64,000 nucleotides of DNA from Acidilutibacter cellobiosedens (lineage in GTDB: Bacteria; Bacillota; Clostridia; Tissierellales; Acidilutibacteraceae): contig NZ_CP035282.1 of NCBI RefSeq assembly GCF_004103715.1, positions 372,001 through 436,000 of the forward strand. Reading direction: 5' to 3'. Positions 36,209-45,128 of the stretch are shown in pieces. Below the pieces are notes generated by a model. It was not told where the DNA came from. It ran no database searches and saw only the letters and a program-made list of their open reading frames with translations. A program made the translations under genes and the position numbers. The stretch's first letter is position 1; each line of letters begins with the position of its first letter.

Positions 36209-38749
36209 ATGAAATCATACAAATCTTTAGCACTAAGGTATATCAAGAAGAACATTTCTGAGTCGTTTTCAATAATATTGAGCATAGTTTTGAGTATGAG
36301 TTTAATTATAGGAATGAGTACTCTTTCGCTGAGTGCTAAAAATGCAGAAGTTGAAAAGGTTAAATATGAGGGGAAATACCATGTAAGATTTGATGAGCTG
36401 GATAAAGAGCAGTTAAACCTGTTAAAAAAGAACAGCAAGAATATTAAATCTATGGGAGTATATGTATATTATGCATCTTGGAATTATAAAGAAAAAATTT
36501 ATATGAATTTATTAAATGCTAATGAAGAATATATAAATTTCAGAAATTCAAAAATAATTTCAGGAAGATACCCTTTAAAATCTGGGGAGATTGCGTTGGA
36601 AAAGTGGGTTATATACAATATTGGATTAAAACCCTTATTGAATCAAAAGATAACTATGAATTTAGAAAATATAAATGGGAAATCAAAAGGAGAAGAAGAA
36701 TTTGAACTGGTAGGAATTTTGAGTGATAGCCCCAGAGGGAAATCTGCATTGGATGCGGTGGGAATATTGAACCTGCAGCAAGATGGACTTAACAGGGTTG
36801 ACAAAAAGCATCCTATGGACGTTTATATTGAATTTAAAGATGGAGTTGATTTGAATAAATCGATTAAAGAACTTACCGAACTTATAAAAGCTAAAAAAGA
36901 TAAAATAAGTATAAATTATGAACTTCTGGAAGCTATGGGTGAGCTTAATGATATAAATTGGGATATAGTAATCGTTTCTTTATTTGTTGTTGTATTGTCA
37001 TCTATGATAATATACAGCATTTTTAGTATTTCCATGTATAAAAGAATTAGAGAATATGGGATGATAAAAGCAGTAGGAGCTACGTCAGGTCAGATATTCA
37101 AAATTATTTTTTGTGAGATGTTTGGACTTCTGATAATATCAATACCATTAGGTGCGATAGGTGGATATTTGGGAGCTTGGGGATTACAAAGGATTACAAC
37201 GGGATTATTTACTGACAGTTATATTAACAGCGGACAAATAGTTTTTTCCATTTCGTCCTTTGTCGTTAGCATATTGGTAGCTCTGATTTCAATAACTGTT
37301 TCAACTGCAAAGATATCAAGCTTTATATGGAAAACACCGGCAGTAGATATAATAACGGAAGGATTTGAGCAGAAAAAAACAAGGAATATTAAAAAACATA
37401 GAAGCTTAAATAATATGGATATTACATATAAAATAATAAACCGTAATATTATTAAAAATAATAAAAAGTTTTGGACTATGGTTTTATCAATGAGTTTAGG
37501 TGGAGTATTATTTATTTCAGCAAACTTTTATAATGATGCTATAAGCAGAAATATAGATATTAAACAAAACTCTTCAAAATTCAACGCGGATTATGAAGTA
37601 TTTATTAATCCTGTTATACCCTTATTTCAAGGGTTCAGCAAAAAAGATGTAAAAGATATTGAGAATATCAACGGAATAAAAGAGGTAATACCAATTCAGA
37701 AACTGTATGGTCAGCTCCTTTTAGATAAAAAAGACATAGCGGATATGGAGTATTTTGATAATATAAACAATAGCAGATATTATAAAGAGGTGCTTAAGGG
37801 AATTATAAAACAAGATAAATATTCAGATAAGTATATTCTTGAAAATAATTTATGGGGATATACAGATCAGCAGATTAAAAGTCTTAAGGACTATTTAGTA
37901 GAGGGAAGACTTGATGATAATATGTTTGAAAAAGAAGATAAGGTCATTATATATATGCCTAAAGGCAAAAATGGATATGTAGGTAATATATCGGTAGGAG
38001 ATGAAATCCAAATTAGATTTAAAAAAGATGGGGTTTTGATTTCTCAGAGAGAAGAAAATTTTAGGGAACCCGGAAAACATAATGACTATGTCAATAAAAC
38101 ATTAAAAGTCGGTGCAATAGTTTCAACTTTGCCTACTAAAGATATTTATTATGTTATGGATAATAGCATAGATGTGATTATTCCAATTAATAAATTTTAC
38201 GAATTAACAAAATGTGATAAGTACAGAATGATAAAAATCAATAAATATAAAAATGTTTCTCATGAAATAATTAACGAAAAATTGTTGGAAAAAATAAACA
38301 AAATTAATGGTTCCTATATCTTAGACTATAGTCAAGAAAGGGAGAATATAAAAACTTTAAATGAAGAGAGAAAGATTTCTATTTATTCTATAGTATTGGT
38401 AGTATTTCTTATCTCATTTATAAATGTAATAAATGAGATAAACCACAATTTTTTATCAAGAGCGAAGGAATTTAATATGATGATAGCTGTAGGTCTTACA
38501 AATACACAGTTCAATAACATGATAAGATATGAAGGAATTTTCTATGGTTTGATAAGTTCGATTATTACTTGCCTTGCAAGTGTAATTGCGGAAATATTTA
38601 TTTATAATTATCTTAAGGGAAGACAGATTCTTGTAAATCCCAAATTTATTTTTAATTTTAATGCGTATATAGTTATTATAGTTATTAATTTGTCTATTGG
38701 AATTTTGTCTACACACATTTCTTCAAGAGTTATAAGAAAGACGAGATAG
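36209..38749 (+). CDS. FtsX/MacB-type ABC permease C
   Basis: 846 residues with the same architecture as permeases A and B (helix near SFSIILSIVLSMSLIIGMS, central YSIFSISMYKRIREYGMIKA, late helices around ISIYSIVLVVFLISFINVIN), but it is the most diverged of the A-C set and lacks the usual SIVESI ending, stopping at HISSRVIRKTR. GGAGGAGAG before the ATG supports the start. An ATPase gene follows at 38853 but is broken by an IS element, so this permease would need an ATPase from another copy. Confidence 0.85.
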   Translation: MKSYKSLALRYIKKNISESFSIILSIVLSMSLIIGMSTLSLSAKNAEVEKVKYEGKYHVRFDELDKEQLNLLKKNSKNIKSMGVYVYYASWNYKEKIYMNLLNANEEYINFRNSKIISGRYPLKSGEIALEKWVIYNIGLKPLLNQKITMNLENINGKSKGEEEFELVGILSDSPRGKSALDAVGILNLQQDGLNRVDKKHPMDVYIEFKDGVDLNKSIKELTELIKAKKDKISINYELLEAMGELNDINWDIVIVSLFVVVLSSMIIYSIFSISMYKRIREYGMIKAVGATSGQIFKIIFCEMFGLLIISIPLGAIGGYLGAWGLQRITTGLFTDSYINSGQIVFSISSFVVSILVALISITVSTAKISSFIWKTPAVDIITEGFEQKKTRNIKKHRSLNNMDITYKIINRNIIKNNKKFWTMVLSMSLGGVLFISANFYNDAISRNIDIKQNSSKFNADYEVFINPVIPLFQGFSKKDVKDIENINGIKEVIPIQKLYGQLLLDKKDIADMEYFDNINNSRYYKEVLKGIIKQDKYSDKYILENNLWGYTDQQIKSLKDYLVEGRLDDNMFEKEDKVIIYMPKGKNGYVGNISVGDEIQIRFKKDGVLISQREENFREPGKHNDYVNKTLKVGAIVSTLPTKDIYYVMDNSIDVIIPINKFYELTKCDKYRMIKINKYKNVSHEIINEKLLEKINKINGSYILDYSQERENIKTLNEERKISIYSIVLVVFLISFINVINEINHNFLSRAKEFNMMIAVGLTNTQFNNMIRYEGIFYGLISSIITCLASVIAEIFIYNYLKGRQILVNPKFIFNFNAYIVIIVINLSIGILSTHISSRVIRKTR

Positions 38750-39078
38750 GTATAATAGCACACAGATATCAGTATATTCTAGATGACTTGGGGGTTACAT
38801 AAGTACTTTCCTAAGTATTATAAAGTAGAAAATCATGAGGAGGATTTAATTTATGCAAGTACTAAAAACTATAAACTTAAATAAGATCTATGGAGAAGAT
38901 GAAAATAGAGTATATGCATTGAAAAATATAAATATGAGCGTAGATAAAGGAGAATTTGTAGCAATAATAGGACCCTGTATTTGTCAACCGAAAATTAGGT
39001 CAAAAGACCATTTAATTTTAGGTCACTTTCTTGTAAATAAATGTGCCTCTAAAATTTGTGTACAAAGGCACAAATACT

Positions 39079-39843
39079 TTAAGCTGTTAAAGATTTAATA
39101 GATGCACCATTTTCTCTTAATGTTTCTCTTAGCCGATAAGAATCACCCTCCATGTCGACAAGAATTGCCTTGTAAGTAAGTCTATCTATCATCGCACTTG
39201 TAACTGTCGGATCACCGAAAACCTCAATCCAACGCTCAAATGAAAGGTTAGAAGTAATTATTGTTGATTTCCTTGCTGCCCTTAAAGAAAGATTATTAAA
39301 CAGCAGATCTGTCCCTTCCCGGTCAAACGAGGTGTACCCAAGTTCATCTGCCACTACAAGGTCATATTTTTCAAATCTATTCTCAAAATATCTCAAGGTC
39401 TTAGCGCTATTGCTTTCCTTCAATGTAGTAACCAGTAGTGGAATTGTCGTGAACAGAACCTTATAACCTGCCATGCAAGCCTTTAATGCTAAAGCAATAC
39501 TAACCATAGTTTTTCCGGTTCCCGGGTTACCGGTCATTATGATATTTTTGCCTTTTTCGATAAAATCAAGTGTTGCTAACTCAGGAAGTCTTTTCTGCAT
39601 ATCTACTGGGAGACAGTCAATTTCAATATCTTCAATATATTGCCTGTAAGGCAAATGTGCATTTCGAATACGACATTCAATGGAACGCTTATCCTTTTCT
39701 TCCATCTCATAAGTTAAAAGCTTATGAAGAAAATCCTCATAATCAGCCGCTTCAGATATTACTTCTTCATAGTGAGTTTTAATTCCTTTAAGTTTCAATA
39801 TATTACAGTATTCTTTAATCTCTTCATTTAATTTAACCTTCAT
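39079..39843 (-). CDS. istB: IS21 helper ATPase IstB
   Basis: 254-residue AAA+ helper that promotes transposition by IstA. Walker A GNPGTGKTMVSIALAL, Walker B VVADELGYTSFD, and the sensor region IITSNLSFERWIEVFGDP. I use the ATG at 39843, one base past the istA stop, with GGAGG nine bases upstream; an in-frame ATG at 39897 lies inside istA. Length normal. Confidence 0.92.
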   Translation of the reverse strand: MKVKLNEEIKEYCNILKLKGIKTHYEEVISEAADYEDFLHKLLTYEMEEKDKRSIECRIRNAHLPYRQYIEDIEIDCLPVDMQKRLPELATLDFIEKGKNIIMTGNPGTGKTMVSIALALKACMAGYKVLFTTIPLLVTTLKESNSAKTLRYFENRFEKYDLVVADELGYTSFDREGTDLLFNNLSLRAARKSTIITSNLSFERWIEVFGDPTVTSAMIDRLTYKAILVDMEGDSYRLRETLRENGASIKSLTA

Positions 39844-39844
39844 A

Positions 39845-41428
39845 CTATACAGCCTCCTTGTTAAGCTTTCTTGATTGGAGTGCTGCAAGTTTATCATAAA
39901 TCGATAATGTGCTCCTTGATTTTTCAGTTAGATGATCATTTAATGGAACAGTAACGCAAATTTCTTTTTCCTTTCTACTTTCACAAATCACCTTAACCTT
40001 ATCAGCACTCATATCCATTGGTGACAGTTTTTCAAGTTCCCTTAAAGCTTCTGTCACAGCATGGATTCCTTTTTCATAAATAATTTCTAAAACTTGTAGA
40101 AATGTCTTGGCATCTTTGGTATAATACTGTTCATAGATATATTTGATCTGGGTGTCCGTTTGGAGCAGTGCTGTGCTTCCTTTGAGGGCACCTGGTTTTT
40201 TATGTAGAGTTCTAAGATAATGATGAATCTCAATTTTCCAGTCATGCAGTTTAAAACTGCGGTCATGTTTAGCTACAATGCTGTTATCGTAGTAGATAAT
40301 TATCTTATCTGTAAACATCTTCACTTTTACCATTTTACCAACTAATGTATCCGGCACAGAATAATGATTTTGACTTACCGTTACGGTCGAATATTTGTCA
40401 ACACGGTTTTCTGAATAAATACTGCTTTCAAACTTAGGTAAGTTAGGAAACAAGTGTTTTTGCTCTTCTTTAAAGATTTCCATCGGCACCAATCCGTTAG
40501 ATGTTTCTTTATTATTAAGCTTCATACATTCTTCAAAAAGAAACTTGTTTGCTTCTGCAAGAGTGTCGAATTTGTCATTACCCGGCTCACTGAATACTTT
40601 TCTTCTAACATATTCTACACTTCTCTCAACGTGGCCCTTTTCATTGCCTTTTGCAATATTCGTGAACCTAAAGTTGAATCCATAGTATATTGATAATTCT
40701 GTCAATGCTTTTGTTGGCTCTTTTTCGAACAATCCAACAAATTTCTTAACTGCAACCCTCATATTATCATAGACCATTGTTCTAAAATTACCTTTGCAAA
40801 ATGAGAAAAATTCTGCATGTGATTGTTGAAATGCTGGAGTATCTTGAGATTTAAAAAGCATTGAATATCTGATTCCGCTTTTAGCAGGAGTAAAAACTGC
40901 CATTTGATAAGCTTTATATCCTTCTCCCCCTATATCTAATTTTGCCGTACCCCAGTCAAATTCACATACATCTCCAAGAACATATTCTTGTCTTATGAAA
41001 GCTTCACGATGCCTATCCTCGATTGTTTTAACTAATCTTTTAACTGATGAATAACTAATATTAAAATTTTTCTTTAACAAGTATTCATGAATATCAATTT
41101 TTCTCATTTGCTGCTTTGACATACCGTTAGCACGCTTCCATTCATTAACCTTTAAGCATTCTTCAATTACTTCAATCATCTCAGATGTTACCTTGTTTGG
41201 CCCTCTGTTTTCAGAATTGTATTTTGGTTTTTCAACAATTGCTTGAATTAATTCTTTTGTATCTGTTTCAGGATTTTTTGCTAAAAGTTCTTGCTTTTGA
41301 TTTTCATACTCATTTACATATTTATTTACAGTATCCTTGCTCATGTGAAGCTCACTGGCAATGCTTCGATTGCTCATACCGTCAATATGTTTAAGTATGA
41401 TTTTTTGTTTTTGATTCAATTTTATCAC
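39845..41428 (-). CDS. istA: IS21 transposase IstA
   Basis: 527-residue DDE transposase. N-terminal helix-turn-helix (MSNRSIASELHMSKDTVNKY), catalytic residues Asp in CEFDWGTAKLD, Asp in MVYDNMRVAVKKF and Glu in NEKGHVERSVEYVRR, then a C-terminal Mu-like beta-barrel. The start is GTG at 41428 with AGAAGGA upstream. It ends one base before istB. Confidence 0.92.
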   Translation of the reverse strand: MIKLNQKQKIILKHIDGMSNRSIASELHMSKDTVNKYVNEYENQKQELLAKNPETDTKELIQAIVEKPKYNSENRGPNKVTSEMIEVIEECLKVNEWKRANGMSKQQMRKIDIHEYLLKKNFNISYSSVKRLVKTIEDRHREAFIRQEYVLGDVCEFDWGTAKLDIGGEGYKAYQMAVFTPAKSGIRYSMLFKSQDTPAFQQSHAEFFSFCKGNFRTMVYDNMRVAVKKFVGLFEKEPTKALTELSIYYGFNFRFTNIAKGNEKGHVERSVEYVRRKVFSEPGNDKFDTLAEANKFLFEECMKLNNKETSNGLVPMEIFKEEQKHLFPNLPKFESSIYSENRVDKYSTVTVSQNHYSVPDTLVGKMVKVKMFTDKIIIYYDNSIVAKHDRSFKLHDWKIEIHHYLRTLHKKPGALKGSTALLQTDTQIKYIYEQYYTKDAKTFLQVLEIIYEKGIHAVTEALRELEKLSPMDMSADKVKVICESRKEKEICVTVPLNDHLTEKSRSTLSIYDKLAALQSRKLNKEAV

Positions 41429-41542
41429 TTCCTTCTCTTCCTCCTCCCAGTTTATACTGAAAGGATACCATATTTTCTTAAGAAAGTGACCTAATTTTCA
41501 ATGAGCCAGCTGACCTATTTTTAGATTAGCATAAACAGACCC

Positions 41543-42696
41543 AGCGGAAGCGGGAAATCAACTCTGCTTCATCTTTTGGGAGGCCTTGACAGGCCAACGG
41601 AAGGGACCGTTAAAATAAACGGTGATGATATATATAAATTTTCGGAGGATATGCTGGCTAAATACAGAAGAACAAATATAGGGTTTGTATTTCAGCAGTA
41701 CAATTTAATATCCGTATTAGATGCAAGAGAAAATATAGAGCTGCCAATAAGACTTGATAAAAAAATACCTGATAAAGAATATATAGATAAACTGATAAAT
41801 TTTTTGGGACTCACTGAAAGACAAGAACATTTTCCAAATCAGCTTTCAGGAGGGCAGCAGCAGAGAGTGGCTATAGGAAGAGCGTTGGCAGCAAAGCCAA
41901 GTATAATACTTGCAGACGAACCTACGGGGAATTTGGATACGAAAACTACTGAAGAAGTAATGAAGCTTCTTGAAATGTCCAGCAGAGAATTCAATCAAAC
42001 GCTGATAGTTATAACCCACAATACCAGTATAGCTAAGAAAGCGGAGAGAGTGATTTCTATAGTAGACGGAAAAATTCAATAGATGTTTTATAGTAAGCAA
42101 AGGTGATACATATGAAAAATAAAGTAAAGGCAGTACTGATGGATACGGGAGTTGATAAAAATCACGAATATCTGAAAGATAATATAATAGGAGGAATGTC
42201 TTTTAGCTGTGATGATGAATATATAACGGCGGATGATAATTATGAAGACGAGAACGGCCACGGGACTTCCTGTGCCTCCGTTATAAAGAGAGAATTCAAG
42301 GATGTGGAAATATTTGCGGTGAAAGTCCTTGATGAAATGGGAAGGACAAACATACAGATATTAGAAGAAGCCTTAAAGTATTTCTTGGATAAGAATTTCA
42401 GGCTTATAAATTTGAGCTTGTCGGTTATAGAAAATGAAGAAGTGGAAGACTTGTACGGAATATGCGGGAAGCTGAAAGAAAAAGGCAAGATAATTGTATG
42501 TTCCCTTGCAAACGGATTTGAAAAAAGTTATCCTGCTTCATTTGATAATGTTATAGGTGTTAAGGGCTTTATATTGGAAGATGAAAACTCTTTCTGGTAC
42601 AGCAAAGATAAAGATATCCAGTGCATCATGGACAATAACCCGTATATGAACTGCAAACCAGGAAATTCTTATGCTCTGTTCGGAAAATGCAACAGT
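41543..42696 (+). repeat. ATPase-subtilase repeat block, copy 1
   Basis: The ATPase 3' part, the 29-bp gap and the first 195 subtilase codons are colinear and nearly identical with 60226-61379 (offset 18683 bp). ATPase B at 35305 shares the ATPase part, followed by a decayed subtilase start. Confidence 0.85.
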
Positions 42697-43137
42697 CAGG
42701 CAGCAGGAAAACTTACGGGAAAGATTGCCCGTATGTTATCGGAAGAACCGGAAATGACATTTGAATCATTAAATGACAAACTCGAAATCATGGCTCGCAG
42801 AAACAACTGGACAGAAAGGGATTTGCAAGCAAGCAAAAGGTACCCCGACTTTAAGAAAAATTTATATGACAAAAACAGTCCCATTCTTTTAAAGACAGCG
42901 GATGCCGTAAAAGAAGCACTAAAATTAGATAAATCCGATGGTATATACGAATATGGCCTTTTCAGCAGGAAAATCGGATTAACATATGATAACTGCTTTG
43001 AAGTATTAAAGAAACTGGAAGGAGAATTTAATATTAAATTTGATTATCCCAATATATCAAGATATGATTTCATATCAATAGAAACCCTAACGGATCTTGT
43101 AGCAAAGACCTTATCATATCAAAAAGATAATATATAA
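42112..43137 (+). CDS. Intracellular S8 subtilase fused to an acyl-carrier-like C-terminal domain
   Basis: 341 residues with no signal peptide or propeptide, so it acts in the cytoplasm. Catalytic triad by motif: Asp11 (VLMDTGVD), His50 (ENGHGTSCAS), Ser195 (CNSQAAGKLTG), oxyanion Asn134 (SLANGF). After residue 210 comes a spacer and, at about 265-335, a helical segment ending GEFNIKFDYPNISRYDFISI then ETLTDLVAKTL, which looks like the second half of an acyl carrier protein. The carrier Ser position seems lost (YDNCFEVL). The likely job is leader removal from the modified peptide. AAAGGTG precedes the ATG; the in-frame GTG at 42103 is less likely. It follows the ATPase and precedes the exporter. 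Confidence 0.85.
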   Translation: MKNKVKAVLMDTGVDKNHEYLKDNIIGGMSFSCDDEYITADDNYEDENGHGTSCASVIKREFKDVEIFAVKVLDEMGRTNIQILEEALKYFLDKNFRLINLSLSVIENEEVEDLYGICGKLKEKGKIIVCSLANGFEKSYPASFDNVIGVKGFILEDENSFWYSKDKDIQCIMDNNPYMNCKPGNSYALFGKCNSQAAGKLTGKIARMLSEEPEMTFESLNDKLEIMARRNNWTERDLQASKRYPDFKKNLYDKNSPILLKTADAVKEALKLDKSDGIYEYGLFSRKIGLTYDNCFEVLKKLEGEFNIKFDYPNISRYDFISIETLTDLVAKTLSYQKDNI

Positions 43138-43172
43138 TTTCCATTAACATAAATAATGATGGAGATGAAAAA

Positions 43173-44927
43173 ATGAACAAAAGGAAAAACATAAAAAGGT
43201 TTTTAAAAATATTGTTAAAAAACAGTAAAGGCATTATGCTTATATACTTTATCATAATGCTCTCCATATCAGTATTGGGCCTTTTTCAGCCTCAGCTGAT
43301 AAAGAGAATCCTCGACGATGCCATACAGGGGAGCAATATTAAATTACTGATAAAACTTGCAATATTATACGGTTTAATAAGCCTCATAACAGCCATGCTT
43401 AATATAATACTGCAGTATATGTACTCCAAGATGCAGAAGAAAATCTCAATCAATTTGAAGATGAATATCCTAAAACATATATCAAAACTATCGGGGAATT
43501 ATTTTACAAACATAAAAACCGGGAATATACTTAGCACCATAGAAAACGACATATACACCATAGAAAGTTTTGGAGTTGACGTATTATTCTCATTAATAAT
43601 AGACATTTTCACAGCCGTCATGGCTTTATTCTTTCTAATAAAAATGGAATCAAGCCTGCTGATTTTAGTTGTATTACTTCAATTCATTCTGATGTTCAGC
43701 CAATTCAAATTCAATAAGATCATATCGGAAAGAATAAGTGAAATAAGAAACAAAGCAGGAAACATATCAAACATAATAGAAGAATACATATCGAACATAA
43801 TGAACGTAGTAATAACAAAATCGATCTTTAAATTCTTTAAAAACTATATAAACAAAGAAAAAAACATCATAAAGAAATTCGTAAAACTTGACGTTATCAT
43901 TTCATGCAATTCCTCCTGGGGAAGACTTTTAAGCAGCTTAATAACAATATTAATCTACGGATACGGAGGATACAAAATAATAAACAAAGAAATGACCTTC
44001 GGTGAACTCATTGCATTTCAGCAATATGTAGGAATGTTCATAGGGCCCTGCATGGAAATAATAAACGCAAACACCAAAATACAGAGATCTTCAGTATCAA
44101 TAAACCGAGTATTTAATATAACAGACGAACCAATAACCATAAAACAAGACAATAAAGGGAAAAGATGCACCGAAGACTTCAAAGGAAACATCTCATTCAA
44201 CGAAGTCAGCTTTTCCTATAACAAAGACAATAAAATCTTGGACAAGATAAACCTAAAATTTGAAAACGGAAAAGCGACAGCATTAGTAGGATCAAGCGGC
44301 TGCGGAAAAACAACAATAATCAAACTTCTGTACAGACTTTGGGATGCGGACGAAGGAAACATAACAATAGACGGAATACCATTAAAAGAATACAACCTGA
44401 AAAGTATAAGAAAAGAGATCTCAATAGTAACCCAAGATCTTTTATTATTCGACGATACAATAATGAATAATTTAACCTTAGAAAAAAATAAAGATAAGAG
44501 CTATGTAGAAGATTTATGCAGAAAAGCGGGGATCTATAACTTCATCTCAAATCTTCCCCAAGGATTTGACACAATAGTAGGAGAAAGAGGAGTAAAACTG
44601 TCAGGAGGACAGAAACAGAGAATAGCCATAGTAAGAGCCATATTGAACAATTCAAAGATAATAATATTTGACGAAGCCACCTCAGCCTTAGACAGCATAT
44701 CCCAAAAGAAAATATCCGAAAACATGAAAGAATTCTTAAAAGAGAAGACAGTCATAGAAATAGCCCATAGATTATCCTCAATAAAAGATGCAGATATCAT
44801 ATATGTAATACATAAAGGGAAAGCAGTGGAAAAAGGGAACTTTGAGGAATTGGTAGAAAAGAAGGGATATTATTACAGATTCTTGAAGGAACAAAGTATG
44901 GATTCCGATGCAGATTCTATTGCATAG
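43173..44927 (+). CDS. ABC exporter (membrane plus ATPase domains), peptidase-less
   Basis: 584 residues: six membrane helices in the first ~310 residues, then an ATPase domain with Walker A GSSGCGKTT, signature LSGGQKQRIAIVRAI, Walker B IIIFDEATSALD and H-loop IEIAHRL. There is no N-terminal C39 peptidase domain, so leader cleavage must come from another protease, presumably the subtilase 35 bp upstream. Likely exporter of the mature peptide. ATGGAGATG precedes the ATG. Complete; its paralogue at 48480 is broken by an IS. Confidence 0.9.
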   Translation: MNKRKNIKRFLKILLKNSKGIMLIYFIIMLSISVLGLFQPQLIKRILDDAIQGSNIKLLIKLAILYGLISLITAMLNIILQYMYSKMQKKISINLKMNILKHISKLSGNYFTNIKTGNILSTIENDIYTIESFGVDVLFSLIIDIFTAVMALFFLIKMESSLLILVVLLQFILMFSQFKFNKIISERISEIRNKAGNISNIIEEYISNIMNVVITKSIFKFFKNYINKEKNIIKKFVKLDVIISCNSSWGRLLSSLITILIYGYGGYKIINKEMTFGELIAFQQYVGMFIGPCMEIINANTKIQRSSVSINRVFNITDEPITIKQDNKGKRCTEDFKGNISFNEVSFSYNKDNKILDKINLKFENGKATALVGSSGCGKTTIIKLLYRLWDADEGNITIDGIPLKEYNLKSIRKEISIVTQDLLLFDDTIMNNLTLEKNKDKSYVEDLCRKAGIYNFISNLPQGFDTIVGERGVKLSGGQKQRIAIVRAILNNSKIIIFDEATSALDSISQKKISENMKEFLKEKTVIEIAHRLSSIKDADIIYVIHKGKAVEKGNFEELVEKKGYYYRFLKEQSMDSDADSIA

Positions 44928-45001
44928 GCTTTACACATATAAAGAAAAAATATATTAATTTTAGATATATTATTAGATTATAAAAAATATTGTATGCATA
45001 C

Positions 45002-45030
45002 TTGATAAAACATTAAATATATGCTTTAAT
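45002..45030 (+). promoter_or_regulatory. Promoter of permease D, shared-block type
   Basis: TTGATA at 45002-45007, 17 bp, TTTAAT at 45025-45030, followed by TATATTGTAAATTAAATACA and TTAA. The upstream AT-rich stretch and downstream block match the promoters at 25787 and 54721, which suggests a common regulator. Confidence 0.6.
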
Positions 45031-45128
45031 TATATTGTAAATTAAATACATTAAAATTATTAAACAGACAATTAATTTTTAAATTGATTATCTGTTTATA
45101 TTGTCTTTATAGAGAGGTGGAAAGTTTG

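Larger units (their letters stand above)
38976..41537 (-). mobile_element. IS21-family insertion sequence, copy 1
   Basis: 2562 bp, ends TGTATTTGTC and GCATAAACA, in a 5-bp target duplication GACCC (38971-38975 and 41538-41542). Both ends carry repeated binding-site-like motifs around AAAATTAGGTCA and TAGGTCACTTTCTT. It encodes IstA and IstB in overlapping order on the minus strand, as in IS21. All parts look intact, so it may be active. Confidence 0.93.
38853..42082 (+). pseudogene. LolD/MacB-like ATPase C, interrupted by IS21 element
   Basis: The first 41 codons (38853-38975) end at IIGP and codon 42 resumes at 41543 with SGSGKST, so the insertion splits Walker A exactly. Removing the 2562-bp element and one GACCC copy restores a 220-residue frame that differs from ATPase B at five residues. 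As it stands the 5' piece reads into the IS and stops at 39098 (81 residues); the 3' piece has an internal ATG at 41576 but no Walker A. Nonfunctional unless the element excises precisely, which is not typical of IS21. Confidence 0.92.

Noticed and set aside
38853-39098. An 81-residue small protein
   Set aside because: It is the first 41 ATPase codons running into the IS21 end.
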